The notes under the pieces are model-generated. The model was not told the DNA's origin. It did not search any database and saw only the letters and a program-made list of their open reading frames with translations. A program made the position numbers and the translations under genes. A DNA stretch of 64,000 nt from Azorinus chamasolen (Eukaryota; Mollusca; Bivalvia; Cardiida; Solecurtidae), in the NCBI GenBank assembly GCA_963576725.1, contig OY755238.1, forward strand, positions 27,671,201-27,735,200. The letters run 5' to 3'. Positions 1 through 11,277 of the stretch are shown piece after piece (the first letter of the stretch is position 1; each line of letters opens with the position of its first letter).

Positions 1-192
1 ATTGTTATAATGATATACATGTAACTGTAACACAACCCATTGTCATAATGATATACATGTAACTGTAACACAACCCCTTGTTATAATGATATACATGTAA
101 CAGTAACACAACCCCTTGTTATAATGATATACATGTAACGGTAACACAACCCCATTGTTATAATGATATACATGTAACTGTAACACAATCCC
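1..192. repeat. 38-39 bp tandem repeat, about 5 copies
   Basis: Five head-to-tail copies of an AT-rich unit containing ATGATATACATGTAAC, differing by single bases. The array lies just downstream (on the minus strand) of the fourth exon of the HSPA12-like gene, so it is intronic. The minus-strand open frame through it is a by-product of the repeat. Confidence 0.9.
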
Positions 193-203
193 TTGCTCAG
201 TAC

Positions 204-348
204 CTCCAATGTCAGCTAACACATACGTGGCCCCTTGCATGGTGATTGGTAATTTTGAGGTACCCTTGACATGGGGAAGATGCTGGGAATATATAGACGC
301 CGCTTCTGCTTCCAGCGCCAGCTTAAGACGTTCTCCTGGTATACCAGC
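204..348 (-). CDS. HSPA12-like: HSPA12-like exon 4
   Basis: Acceptor TTTATAG, then AGIPGERLKLALEAEAASIY and YVLADIGG, ending at a GTACTG donor in phase 1. The Ala-Gly-Ile start joins directly onto the QAAVQ end of exon 3, as expected for the family. Confidence 0.9.
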
Positions 349-3300
349 CTATAAATGTACAGTAAAAACCTTTTGACATACTTAGTGTGCAAATAATGGA
401 TGATACGTCACACATACTGATTGTTAAAAGTAAGAAAAAATATATACGGTACATATATTGGCTTTAATTCTATTAATGACGCTTTCGACTTTGCCTTTAC
501 GAACAGAATAGACGGGAGAAGTCTGATCAAGGTCTACTCTGTTTGCTTATGGAATAATATAGATCTAGTTCTACAGTGTCTGTCATGGCAAAACATTCCT
601 GTGTCAATATGCCGTTTAAAACATCGTCTAACTAATAGTAATGGTGTCATTATTTCTTATACAAATATACATGATGTAAAGGGTTTAGACGATAATCCGT
701 GATACATGTATAGGCTATACACTAATACACACTAATATAGAAAACAAAATACACTCATGGGCCTAAACAACGTCAGATCCTTTACGTTAATACTATATTT
801 GGTTGTTGTTTTTTAAAATGATTATTACAAATTACATTGATTTAAAACTCTCAGAATGTTTCGCCAATTTTGCCATTTTATTTTTTCTGACCGATGGATA
901 TGTGAATTTCAACAATTATTTTATTGCAATTAAGAAATGAATGACGTGCTTCCGGTGTTCATGGGGTTATGCAACGCATAGCTTTACGAGCAAAGTTAGT
1001 GAAGCCCGAAGGGCTTCACGTGAATCTTTGCTCGTAAAGCTATGCGTTGCATAACTCATGAACACCGGGAGCACGTCATTCATTTCTTATATTTATATTC
1101 CATTGTATTTCTTATATCTAAGAAATGAATGACGTGCTTCCGGTGTTCATGAGGTTATGCAACTTTCTTTTTAGAATAAGGTTATATAAGGACGTTGCAG
1201 GGCGAATGTAAATATTCCTTAATATTTCACCACCCTGTGACAATACCTGAACGGCCGCCTGTCTCATGAACTGTTTAGCCACGTCACTCCATGTCGCTGG
1301 CACGGGTATCACCCATTTCACGTCCTCTGTAGCAATATCCCTATTGCGCATGCGCATCACATTCAGCAAATGCCCCTTAAGGTAACGGATGCACATGGCA
1401 AATACTTTCACCGCTGGAATTCCTTTGCCTGCTTCGTCTTTTAGTACAAATGACGACTTCAAACTCTGATACATAAAATACAATTGTTTCAATTTAGCTA
1501 TGACAACTCCGTATTGCTAACTAGTCACATAAGCTCGTGTGTATGTATGTATGTGGGTTCGAGTCCCAGTCGAGTCACAACTTTTTCACCATGTTACATA
1601 TATCTGTATTATTTCATAAGCAAACAGAACAGACCCTGAGCAGACAGTTCCTACAGATGCCAGATCTGGGTCTACAATGTTTGAAAAAAGTGCTTTGAAA
1701 GTCGTATCGATGAAGTAAACAGTAAATAAAAAAGTGTAAACGTTTAGCGCAAATCGAATGAAAGCAGTTAAAGCGTGCAGTTTTGAACTAAAAATCATAA
1801 GTGTGCGTACGTTACCACATTAGTGTGCATACGTTATCACATTAGTGTACATACGTTACCACATTAGTGTGCATACGTTACCACATTAGTGTGCGTACGT
1901 AACTACAAAAGTGTGCGTATGTTAGCATAGTTAGCGTTGCCACAGAAGTATGCGTACGTTGCAACATAAGTGTACATACATTACAACACAAGTGTACGTA
2001 CGTTACTACAAAAGTGTTCATACGTTACTGCATAAGTTAACATACGTTACCGCACAAGTGTACGTACGTTACCATGTAAGTGCGCATATATAACAACACA
2101 AGTGTACGTACGTTACCATGTAAGTGTGCATATATTACAACACAAGTGTACGTACGTTACCATGTAAGTGTACATACATTACAACACTAGTGTACGTACG
2201 TTACCATGTAAGTACGCATATATTACCACATAAGTGTACGTACGTTACCACGTAAGTGCGCATATATTACCACACAAGTGTACGTACGTTACCATGTAAG
2301 TGTTCATATATTACCACATAAGTGTGCGTACGTTACCATGTAAGTGTGCATATATTACCACACAAGTCTGCGTACGTTACCATGTAAGTGTGCGTATATT
2401 ACCACACAAGTGTACGTACGTTACAATGTAAGTGCGCATATATTACCACATAAGTGTGCGTACGTTACCACATAAATGGGCGTACGTTACCACGTACGTG
2501 TATTACGTTACTACACAAGTATATTACGTTGTCACACAAGTGGATGTACGTTACCACATCAATTTGGCCAACATTTGCAATCTCTAGTACAGGTTCGTGT
2601 ATCCTATTCTTAGCTCTTTGTACGCTAAGAAATCATTATCTGCAAATAGTGCCGTCTGCTACTTTTCTCAAATTTCTCACAGTAATTGTGTTAATCATTT
2701 TATTCTAAAGCAACAGTTGGAGTGTAAAACAGTTGTATCCAGATGAGACGCCGAGTAATTGGGCATCACATCTCGATCCAAAACTGTTGGCAAATACCAG
2801 TCAAGTCTCATTTAGATACAAAGTGTTTGCTTAGACAACCCATGCTTCTCCAGTAGAGTGCAGAGTAAAGGCCATTTAACAATTTTACAACATCCACAGC
2901 TGCCTTTAACTGTTTTGTTTCACATGTGCATATACTATCACGTAGTATTCACTTGTCCATACAATATTGCATGTAATTTCATGATCTGAGGAACCAGCAT
3001 AAGTGAACGGGTAGTGTTTCGTTCGTTCGTTTGTTTGTTTGTTTGTTTGGTCTTACTTGACTTTTATGCTTTACTGTATATGGTTTTGCTATGAACATCT
3101 TGAGATGCCGAGTGCAATAAACGATTGATTGATTGATTGGTTAAATGATAGAATTCATTCAGTATGAAATGGGATACTTTGCAAGATGGTTTTGTATGAC
3201 AAACGATACAGACGCTGATAACAGGAACCGACCAACACAGCATAGGTCTACACTGTTTGTAAATACCAGTGTAGTCTTTTCCCGCGTTTAAAGCATGTAC

Positions 3301-5701
3301 ATGTATGTGTCATTGTTGATCTTACGCATGTATGTGTCATTGTTGATCTTACGCATGTATGTGTCATTGTTGATCTTACGCATGTATGTGTCATTGTTGA
3401 TCATTGTGTCATTGTTGGTCTGTGACAAATGTCGTGTTGGTGCCGGAGATACGGTGACAGGTTTTGACCAGATTGACTAGATGCCGTGTCTGACACACGG
3501 TGACTGGATTTGACCAGATTGACAAGATATCGTGTCGATGTCGGAGATACGGTGACAGGTCATTGTTGATCTTACGCATGTATGTGTCATTGTTGATCTT
3601 ACGCATGTATGTGTCGTTGTTGATATTGCGCATGTATGTGTCATTGTTGATCTTACGCATGTATGTGCCATTGTTGATCTTACGCATGTATGTGCCATTG
3701 TTGATATTACGCAATCATGTGGATTAACATTATTCCTGGCCTTGAGGGAGAAGTTATTTTCCATTGCAACCAGTGTCACACATCATGACTACGGCGAGGT
3801 ATATGATAAAGACAAATGTTGTATGGAAATATCGAAAGCAATTTACTACAGATTCTGGTCTGTGACAAATGTCGTGTCGGTGTCGGAGATACGGTGACAG
3901 GTTTTGACCAGATTGACTAGAGGCCGTGTCTGACACACGGTGACTGGATTTGACCAGATTGACAAGATATCGTGTCGATGTCGGAGATACGGTGACAGGT
4001 TTTGACCAGATTGACTAGATGCCGTGTCGGAGACACGGTGACTGGCTTTGACCAGATTGACAAGATGTCGTGTCGGTGTCGGAGATACGGTGACAGGTTT
4101 TGACCAGATTGACTAGATGCCGTGTCTGACACACGGTGACTGGTTTTGACCAGCTTGGCCAGATGTCGTGTCTGAGACACGGTGACTGGTTTTGACCAGT
4201 TTGACCAGATGCCGTGCGGGGATTTCGGTCGACACTATTTGAGGGTGCAAGAAGTCCGTTGTCAATTGAGCTAACAATTTGTCACTTACGTTAACCCCCT
4301 CTAAAGCGACCACAAAACAGGCATTGATCTGGGTCTTACGGACAGTTGGTAGCTTAATGCAGGATGAACATTATGAAGAAAGCTACTGCAGGAACTTTCG
4401 GCATTACTGAACCATGCATAAAGCAACCATGTGTGTTTAAGCCATTTGTGTTTATTCATCAAGTAGTCGGTTTAGAGCGGTCTTATTGTTTCAAAATTTA
4501 CTGTAACAATTAATTTATAGAAGGAATACTTACGTTTCTTTTCCTAGTAATTAAACATAACTAATAAGCGCGTAGGAACGATCAAACCTTACCTGATTAC
4601 CCATCAGTTTGGCTTTCATACGCCGGAAAAAGTAACACCTCTGATGCCTGCCCTGCTGTTGTAATTCGGCATATCGCTTCTCTGCCTCATATCCAAACGC
4701 CTCGAACTCTCGCTTCTCGTTGAGTAAGAGGTATGAAGGGGTTTTGAAAGTGGACACAGACTTGTCCTGACCAGTCCAGTGAGAATTGAGCACTATGTTA
4801 TCTGCACTTTCCTCAATTTCCCTTCTGTAAAGACAAAATAATCCGAACCTTTTTGCGGTGTTGGAAATACATATAATGCGATGTACTTCTAAAATGTGAG
4901 TACAGTATAACCTGTCCCAAGCAACCGTTAATTTATTGAACGTACGTGTCTTAAATGCATGTGGTTGCTTAATGCAGGGCAAAACTAATACAAAAGGCTC
5001 ATACAGGAGCGTTTTGCATTACCTTTGTCCTGCATTAAGGTACCGTCTGCCTTACAGGCACATAATTAAGACAAGCGCTGCTTTAGTGAATTAGTGAGTA
5101 TGTCTAACAAATCCACTCTCAACAACTTAATCCCCAGTCACAGTGAGAAGATCAGTTGGTTGACGAAGTCCATAGTACATGGATGAAAGCTGAACAAAGC
5201 TCCCAACGTTTTGAGTAAGAAATTGAAAAGTATAAACTTCATTACAGTGCCATCTGATGATATAAAAGTGCAGATATGCTGAAATATATTACTATCATAT
5301 TACATGGCAGAAAAAACTGTTTTCATAAATTAATGTTTGTTTTTCTGTTAGGATATCTACAACTATCTGTAGCTATTCAGGAGCCGTCTGATAAGGGTAT
5401 GCTCTGTTTGCTTATAAAATGATAATATATCTGACACTATAATTTCTACAAATATAAATATACCCTGTATATTTGTGCCAATATAAAAAAAGGTCAGCAA
5501 ATAATTATTCACGAGATCCTAATTTCTTATACGAATACATGTATTCAACAGAGTGAGGGGTTACCTATAACAGTAGGCATATCCTGAGTGTGACGTTCCT
5601 ATATCTATGGCCACCACCATTGTGTACACAGCGTCATCTATGGTAGACAGGCTCGACATGGAACCCTTCGATCTGGAACTGTACGTCACTGAACCACTCA
5701 T
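204..5701 (-). CDS. HSPA12-like: HSPA12-like atypical Hsp70, four N-terminal exons (partial gene)
   Basis: Four minus-strand exons (5701-5565, 4824-4593, 1465-1247, 348-204) join in phase (2, 0, 0, 1) and give 244 residues of an HSPA12-type Hsp70, a cytosolic ATP-binding chaperone relative. Visible motifs: DIGTSHSGYAY near residues 34-44 (phosphate-1 loop of the actin/Hsp70 ATPase fold), KTPSYLLL and EAFGYEAE in exon 2, VKWVIPVPATWSD and AKQFMRQAA in exon 3, LALEAEAASIYSQHLP in exon 4, then YVLADIGG running into the next exon (phosphate-2 loop). These are the landmarks of HSPA12A/B rather than canonical Hsp70. The start ATG at 5701 has A at -3 and follows a possible acceptor, so a 5' UTR exon may lie upstream. 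The C-terminal half is beyond the left edge. No stop or frameshift is seen. HSPA12 expansion in bivalves is known from oyster genomes. Confidence 0.9.
500..620. repeat. Fragment of palindromic-core MITE (family A)
   Basis: Contains the recurring arm GTCTGATCAAGGTCTACTCT followed by GTTTGCTTATGGAATAATAT, which recurs in complete family-A copies elsewhere in the window. It lies in an intron of the HSPA12-like gene and creates a meaningless plus-strand open frame at 421-702. Confidence 0.7.
931..1089. repeat. Large palindrome (foldback/MITE), arms about 60 bp
   Basis: Starts TAAGAAATGAATGACGTGCT and ends with its inverse complement ATGACGTCATTCATTTCTTA-like arm. An internal arm containing CATAGCTTTACGAGCAAAG pairs with CTTTGCTCGTAAAGCTATG. 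The loop itself is a smaller hairpin (GTGAAGCCC/GGGCTTCAC). Intronic in the HSPA12-like gene. Confidence 0.9.
1120..1164. repeat. Partial second copy of the 931-1089 palindrome arm
   Basis: Repeats AAGAAATGAATGACGTGCTT and CCGGTGTTCATGAGGTTATG of the palindrome arm 31 bp after it, then ends abruptly. Confidence 0.85.
1247..1465 (-). CDS. HSPA12-like: HSPA12-like exon 3
   Basis: Begins after acceptor TATGTATCAG and ends at donor GTATTG; 219 bases, 73 codons, phase 0 at both ends. Encodes KDEAGKGIPAVKVFAMCIRYLK and VKWVIPVPATWSDVAKQFMRQAA, the most conserved block of the HSPA12 ATPase domain. The frame stays open past the donor down to 1118, but those residues do not resemble the family and run into a palindromic repeat fragment. 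Confidence 0.92.
1801..2560. repeat. Minisatellite, degenerate units with GTACGTTACCA
   Basis: About 760 bp of units of roughly 20 bp alternating in pairs (core GTGTACGTACGTTACCA and GTGCGCATATATTACCACA). Intronic in the HSPA12-like gene; no gene content. Confidence 0.9.
2715..2830. repeat. Palindromic-core repeat fragment (family B core)
   Basis: AACAGTTGTATCCAGATGAG followed by the mirrored CATCTCGATCCAAAACTGTT: the same inverted core found in family-B MITEs at 11002, 24661 and 62003, here decayed. Confidence 0.7.
2995..3140. repeat. Retroposon-like 3' tail with GTTT and GATT runs
   Basis: (CGTT)n/(GTTT)n run, about 70 bp of unique sequence, then CAATAAACGATTGATTGATT. A short-motif tail after an AATAAA-like signal is common at 3' ends of SINEs/LINEs, but no head or target duplication could be identified. 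Confidence 0.4.
3290..4215. repeat. Composite minisatellite
   Basis: Two interleaved arrays: a 27-bp unit (CATGTATGTGTCATTGTTGA core) at 3295-3420 and 3555-3715, and alternating 46/52-bp units containing GGTGACAGGTTTTGACCAGA at 3420-3560 and 3850-4215. Switching between the arrays indicates recombination between them. Intronic in the HSPA12-like gene. Confidence 0.9.
4593..4824 (-). CDS. HSPA12-like: HSPA12-like exon 2
   Basis: Acceptor TCTTTACAG, then 232 bases (1 + 77 codons), donor GTAAGG. Encodes the stretch with KTPSYLLLNEKREFEAFGYE and CYFFRRMKAKL, matching the HSPA12 segment in which a client sequence position and 'FGFEA' motif precede the short alpha-helical insert. The open frame upstream of 4824 is intron. 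Confidence 0.9.
4903..5045. repeat. TA-flanked CAGT MITE (family E), partial
   Basis: Begins TA-CAGTATAACCTGTCC and carries the inverted core GGTTGCTTAATGCAGGGCAA ... CCTTTGTCCTGCATTAAGGT. Same family as the complete copies at 16324 and 57286. The far terminus is not clear. Confidence 0.65.
5046..5560. other. No recognisable feature
   Basis: Intron 1 of the HSPA12-like gene. AT-rich; no coding homology, array or element boundary recognised. Confidence 0.5.
5565..5701 (-). CDS. HSPA12-like: HSPA12-like exon 1 (start codon)
   Basis: Encodes residues 1-45 plus two bases. A Ser-rich leader (MSGSVTYSSRSKGS...) precedes VVAIDIGTSHSGYA, the first phosphate-binding motif. The exon ends at a GTAACC donor in phase 2. 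Upstream on the minus strand the sequence TTACCGTGTCAG followed by AAAC-ATG could be an acceptor for a preceding non-coding exon. Confidence 0.88.
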
Positions 5702-5949
5702 GTTTCTGACACGGTAATGATTGGTCTCCTCAAATGGTGTCTACTCGTCAACATCCGTTCTTTAATTACATGGAGCGTCTGTGACAAGATGACGCTACAT
5801 TTAACGAAATATATTTAAACAATTTATTTCTTACTTTCTTAATCAGGCTCTTATTTTAATGCTTATTTAAGCGATAACGTATCAACTAAACTGATTCATA
5901 TGTTCGTTCTTATACTCTCAACTACGCCCTTATTTCAGCTCTCTCGTCT

Positions 5950-7835
5950 TTTTTATTACTTACTTACACTATTACTTACTTACACTATTACTTACTTACA
6001 CTATTACTTACTTACACTATTACTTACACTATTACTTACTTACACTATTACTTACTTACACTATTACTTACTTACACTATTACTTACTTACACTATTACT
6101 TACACTATTTCTTACTAACACTATTACTTACACTATTACTTACACTATTACTTACTTACACTATTACTTACACTATTACTTACTTACACTATTACTTACT
6201 TACACTATTACTTACTTACACTATTACTTACTTACACTATTACTTACTTACACTATTACTTACACTATTTCTTACTAACACTATTACTTACACTATTTCT
6301 TACTAACACTATTACTTACTTACTCCATTACTTACTAATACTATAAATTACACTAATACTTACTGACACTATTACTTACTAAGACTATTAGTAACGTACA
6401 CTAATACTTACTAACACTGTTACTTACTTACACTATTACTTACACTATAACTTACTTACACTATTACTTACTAACACTAATATTTACAATATTATATACT
6501 TACACTATTACTTACACTATTACTAACCTACACTTTTAGTTACACTATTACTAGATTAAACTATTACTTACAAACATAAATGCTTACGAACAGTAATACT
6601 TACACGTTTGCTTACTTACAATATTGCTTACTTACATTTGTACTTACTTACTATATTACTTACACTATTACTTAATCGCACACTCTTACAAATACTCTCA
6701 TATATACTCACACTTAATTACAGTTACTTATACTTTCACTTACACTATTGTTTACACCATTATGTATGCTTTTTACTGACAATATTTTTACACCATTATT
6801 TTATGGGTGTTGGTTGTTGTTTTATCACTTACACTATTGTTTACACCATTATTTATGTTTTTACTGACACTATTGTTATACACTATTATTTATGCTCTCA
6901 CTTACACTATTGTTTACATCATTACATACGCGCTTACTTACGCTATTGTTCACAATACTACCCACACACTGTTTACAACTGTTACAGCACAACTGTTTAC
7001 ACCATTTCTTACACTCTTGCTTACATTATTGGTTTACACCATTACTTACACGTTTACTTATTAAATCACCGTTTACAAATTACTTACCCTCTTACTTACA
7101 ATATTGGTTACACCATTACTTACAGTATTGTTCACATCATTACTTACACTCTTACATACACTAATATTTACACAATGTTCTTTATTTCTTACTTACACTA
7201 TTGTTCATAACGGTATTACTTACATTCTTACTTACACTATATTTTACACCAATACTTACGCTCTTACTTACACTATCGATTACATCATTATTTACACTGC
7301 TTCTTATACTAATGTTTACACCATTACTTACGCTCTTACTTACACTATTGTTTACTCCATTTTCTTACGGTCTTACTTACACTATTGTTTACACCATTAC
7401 TTACGCTCTTACTTACACTATTGTTTACCTCCATTTTTTACCCTCTTACTTATACAATTATTTACACCATTACTTACGGTCGTACTTACACTACTGTTTA
7501 TATCATTACATTCACTCATACTTACACCATTGTTTACTCCATTTTATTACACTCTTACTTACACTATTGTTTATACCATTACTTACGCTCTTACTTACAC
7601 TTTGGTTTACTCCATTTTTACGCCCTTACTTATACAATTATTTACACCATTACTTACGGTCGTACTTACACTATTGTTTACTCCATTTTCTCTCACTCTT
7701 ACTTACCCTATTGTTTACTTCATTACTTACATTCTTACTTGCAATTTTTGTTTACACCATTACTGACACGCATAGTTACACTTTATTCACACCATTACTT
7801 ACATTCTTACTGACATTATTTTTACATCATTTCTT
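5950..7835. repeat. 1.9-kb tandem array: TTACACTATTACTTAC short-unit half and degenerate long-unit half
   Basis: 5950-6320 is a nearly pure array of TTACACTATTACTTAC-type units of 12-16 bp. 6320-6700 is degenerate. 6700-7835 has a higher-order period built on TTACACTATTGTTTACACCA followed by TTACTTACGCTCTTACTTAC. Long pyrimidine-rich plus-strand frames through it are repeat artefacts. It lies about 250 bp upstream of the HSPA12-like start codon. Confidence 0.92.
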
Positions 7836-7961
7836 ATAGCGCTCTTACTATTTTGCCATTCTGTTCGTGTTAAATTGGGCGAATTTCTTAACTTTCAAGT
7901 GTAAGTGCAAAATTAGAGAAACATATATCGAAATAGCTAAACTGGGTGGTATTACTCCTAT

Positions 7962-8183
7962 TTAACCGTTCACTCAATGAATATTCATGTAAGAAATAAT
8001 TAAATCATGAATATTAATTAGCTGAAAGTTTATAAATTATGGATCAATGAATTTTTGGCCGTGACAGAAACTGTAGAATCAGATCTATGTTATTCCAAAT
8101 AACAAATAAACAAATAGAACAGACCATGTGTCTGCTTTTTTTACAAAGTCTTTAAAAGTTATATTTATGGAGTAAAGGGTTAA
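7962..8183. mobile_element. TTAA MITE, family A
   Basis: Flanked by TTAA on both sides. Termini CCGTTCACTCAATGAATATT and (inverse complement of the right end) CCCTTTACTCCATAAATAT match imperfectly. The interior has the family-A motifs GTAGAATCAGATCTATGTTA and a decayed palindromic core. TTAA target and CCC-type ends suggest a piggyBac-like origin; no transposase inside. Confidence 0.75.
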
Positions 8184-8454
8184 CTCTAAAAATCCAAAGA
8201 GAATGTATTCAATGTAGTTACATACCCATTGCACTGGACTATTCAAAACATTTCACTAAAGCTTTCACAATAAAATGTCAATTTCACATAATGAGTCATT
8301 CCTGTCTTTTATTTAAAATCGTATTCCAATACAAATTAAACGTAATAAGTAAAAACGCGTTTCAACTCCTTCACTGTCAATTAGTGACACGTGCAAACTT
8401 TGTTGTCAGTTTTGTATTTTGGCATATGTTTTCCCTTTTGTTCAGAAATTATAA

Positions 8455-8545
8455 TCAATGAGTCAAACAGTTTGGATTCTGGTTATAGACGTCGTATTAC
8501 TAGGTATCTCATCTCGAGCCAGACTGTTTGTATATATGTAATTAC
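8455..8545. repeat. Family-B palindromic core fragment
   Basis: GAGTCAAACAGTTTGGATTC ... CATCTCGAGCCAGACTGTTT: decayed inverted core of the family-B MITE. Open frames over 8391-9015 run through this and the next element and show no protein homology. Confidence 0.6.
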
Positions 8546-8898
8546 AGATTTGCCACTGTCAGAGTTAAGTTTCTACTTTATGAACCGTACATTCCCTGTG
8601 TGTGTATTGTGCCTCTTTCTTCTTTGTCTATCGTGTGGACAAGGTTAACAAGGTTTATGCCATAACAAATCCTGAACTCCTAGCATGCTTTAACTCCGAG
8701 CATGCTGTAGAAATTGACGTCTTCTCCAACACCATGGCCTCGCGCAATTTCACTTTCTGCCCGTTCGTTCAAGCTTTTGTTGAACGTTTGCCTGAGAACC
8801 AAGCAGTGTGGAATTCTGATGAGACACCGACTTGGACGTCTGATCTGGATGGAAACCATTTACAACTACCATTCAGGTCGGGCTCAGCGGGGTATGGA

Positions 8899-9148
8899 TT
8901 AATCCTTTACCTGTTCTATGTGTATTTCAAATTTCAATATCTACTGAATAGCTATGGTCAATATAGTTATAATGAAATGTGGAAAGTGGAACATTGCAGC
9001 CATTTTAGAAACTAAAGAAACAGTTCTATCAAATGCAATTAACAAACAGAACAGACCCTGATCAGACGGCTCCTATAGGAGCCGTCTGCCCTGGGTCTAC
9101 TCTGTTTGCAGATGCGTGAAAACACGTTTATGTATAGGAAAGGGTTAA
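8899..9148. mobile_element. TTAA MITE, family A2 (complete copy)
   Basis: Flanked by TTAA. Left end CCTTTACCTGTTCTATG; right end inverse complement CCCTTTCCTATACATAAA. Contains TTATAATGAAATGTGGAAAG and ACATTGCAGCCATTTTAGAA, then the palindromic core AGACGGCTCCTATAGGAGCC inside CAGACCCTGAT...GGGTCTACTCTGTTTGC arms. About 250 bp. Confidence 0.8.
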
Positions 9149-9218
9149 TCCCACAAATCACGAAATCCACTGTTACGTTTGACACTCTAAGCAACTCGTA
9201 CCTGCTAAACTTTATGGC

Positions 9219-9320
9219 ACAGTATAACCTCTCTTAACCGGAATTCTAGTAGATAAGAATTTAGATACTTTTAAGCAGGTGGCTGCTTAATGCAGGGTGA
9301 AAGTCATGCAGAAAGCTCTG
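9219..9320. repeat. Family-E CAGT MITE fragment
   Basis: CAGTATAACCTCTCTTAACC ... GGTGGCTGCTTAATGCAGGG, then cut off at the start of the GTAGTAA repeats. Confidence 0.6.
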
Positions 9321-9324
9321 TTAC

Positions 9325-10115
9325 AACCCGTTTTGTAGTAACGTTGCAAATTGTAGTAATTACTACAAAACGGGTTACTACACTTTGCGTGAAACCCTCC
9401 CAACCCGTTTTGTAGTAACGTTGCAAATTGTAGTAATTACTACAAAGTGGGTTGGCATGCAAAGTTCAATATGTAGTAAACTCCTATTACACCGAGCATG
9501 GTTGTGTGACTGCAACCAAATTTGGGGTGGTCCTTCATATTGACAATATCCGAGTGCACAGTAAAAATCTTTTCGATACCTTGCCTACTTAAGGAAATAG
9601 AGTCAAAAACAGTTTACTACATTTCGTATGGGACCTTGCGACCCGTTTTGTAGTAACGTTGCAAATTGTAGTAATTACTACAAAGTGGGTTACTACAGTT
9701 TGTTTAAAAACTTGACAACTCATTTTGTAGTAATATTGCATGTATATGAAATGATATAGTATAAAATGATAAAATATTATATAATATATAATATTATATA
9801 TATATAATATATAATTTTTGAAAAATTTTTTTATCAATTTTAAACAATACCATGAAAAAAATGACTTTTTGGCATATGTTCATAATATATAATATTATAT
9901 AATATAATATATACTATTTTACTACAGTTTGTGTTAAAACTTCACAACTCATTTTGTAGTAATATTGCATGTATATGAAATGATATAGTATAAAATGATA
10001 AAATATTATATAATATATAATATTATATATATAATATATAATTTTTGAAAATTTTTTTTTTATCAATTTAAAACAATACCATGAAAAAAAATGACTTTTT
10101 GGCATATGTTCAACG
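9325..10115. repeat. GTAGTAATTACTAC palindromic repeats and a duplicated AT-rich block
   Basis: Inverted units of CCCGTTTTGTAGTAACGTTG / GTAGTAATTACTACAAAACG occur at about 9330-9380, 9400-9455 and 9640-9695. A block of about 190 bp starting CATTTTGTAGTAATATTGCA occurs twice in direct orientation (about 9720-9880 and 9950-10115), each with the same AT-only run and AATACCATGAAAAAAATGAC end. Confidence 0.85.
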
Positions 10116-10249
10116 GCCGGTTAATAAAGGTTTTACTGTAATGATAAAGTGAACGTTTATTATATAGCGTCACCCTTACTGAAAAGTGCTAGCCAATTTG
10201 GCAAATAAGACACCTTATTCTCTAGCACAATGTACTCTGATTCCTCACC

Positions 10250-10495
10250 TTAAGCATTTACCCCATGAATATTCATGTAAGAAATAGTTACATAATGAAT
10301 ATTAATTAGATTCATTGTTATACTAGCGCATGGACACGGGACTTTTTGGGCATGGCAGAAATTATAGAATCATATTATATGATAAGCAAACACGGCAGTA
10401 CTTATCAGACGGTTCCTATATATAAGAGTTGTCTGATCTGGGTCTACTCTGTTTGCAAAGGCATAGAAAGGCGTATTTAAGGAGTAAAGGGTTAA
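10250..10495. mobile_element. TTAA MITE, family A (complete copy)
   Basis: TTAA at both ends; left end GCATTTACCCCATGAATATT, right inverse complement CCCTTTACTCCTTAAATACG. Contains the palindromic core GGTTCCTATATATAAGAGTT within CAGACGG/GTCTGATCTGGGTCTACTCT arms. Confidence 0.78.
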
Positions 10496-10499
10496 TGTC

Positions 10500-10640
10500 A
10501 AACACTAGACAGGTAGACAATCGGTAACCAATAGTTAACTAGATCACAGGGGTCTGGACCTCTTCATGGGGGTCTATATGTATATATAGTACATATAGAC
10601 CCAATGAAGCGGTCCTGACCCCTGTGAACTATATGGTGGC
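10500..10640. repeat. Short imperfect palindrome
   Basis: TAGATCACAGGGGTCTGGAC ... GGTCCTGACCCCTGTGAACT form an inverted pair around GGGTCTATATGTATATATAG. Not seen again in the window. Confidence 0.7.
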
Positions 10641-11001
10641 TCGCCAACCGGTAATAGAACGAGCCACATGAGGGGGGTTGAACCTTCCACCTCCCGTGCA
10701 CCTTATCTACTGTGCCACGGGACTGCATCGCGTCACAGGACGTATATTCGGGTTCTTTTAGACCAGTTGACCAGACTTTCATGCGAGATGTCGAGTATTT
10801 TCGCGTCTCAGCTGGATGGAACTGTTTTCAAACATTGACACTAATATACCGTATGTATGTTCTGTTTGTTAACTTTCTATTACACTCACAGTATTTAAAA
10901 GTAGAACGTTCCATCAATTTCGACTCAATTAAAATACCGAGAAAAGTAGTGTCTAGTCAATGGTCAACCAGTTCGACACCACGGCCGTCCTGTTTTGAAA
11001 C

Positions 11002-11214
11002 TGAACCTTTAGCCTGCTGCCGGCGGACGAGTGATTACCTATGCAAACAGTTTTGATCCAGATGAGACGCCGAGTAACTCGGCGTCTCATCAGGATCCAA
11101 ACTGTTTGACACTCTGATTGCATTTTGGTAGACAAATTGAATATAACTTTAATTTTGAAAATGTAGTAGTTGAAAACTCTGTAAAAATAATTTACTCAGC
11201 AGGCTAATGGTTAA
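11002..11214. mobile_element. 4-bp-target MITE, family B
   Basis: Left TGAA-CCTTTAGCCTGCTG, right inverse complement TTAA-CCATTAGCCTGCTGAG. Central palindrome GATGAGACGCCGAGTAACTC / GAGTTACTCGGCGTCTCATC inside GCAAACAGTTTTGATCC arms. Same family as 24661-24874 and 62003-62220. Confidence 0.78.
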
Positions 11215-11277
11215 AGGAAAGAACCATTCCCTTCTATCCCTAAAGTGTGGGAACAGATAAGGAATTTGCAAACAGTG

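Noticed and set aside
421..702. 93-codon ORF
   Set aside because: Contains a family-A MITE core on the strand opposite to the HSPA12-like gene; no family motifs.
5900..7839. Several long overlapping ORFs rich in Leu, Tyr and Thr
   Set aside because: They run through a tandem array in all three frames at once; composition follows the TTACACTA unit.
8602..9015. 137-codon ORF as a small gene
   Set aside because: It overlaps a family-B core fragment and the left end of a TTAA MITE; no recognisable motif.
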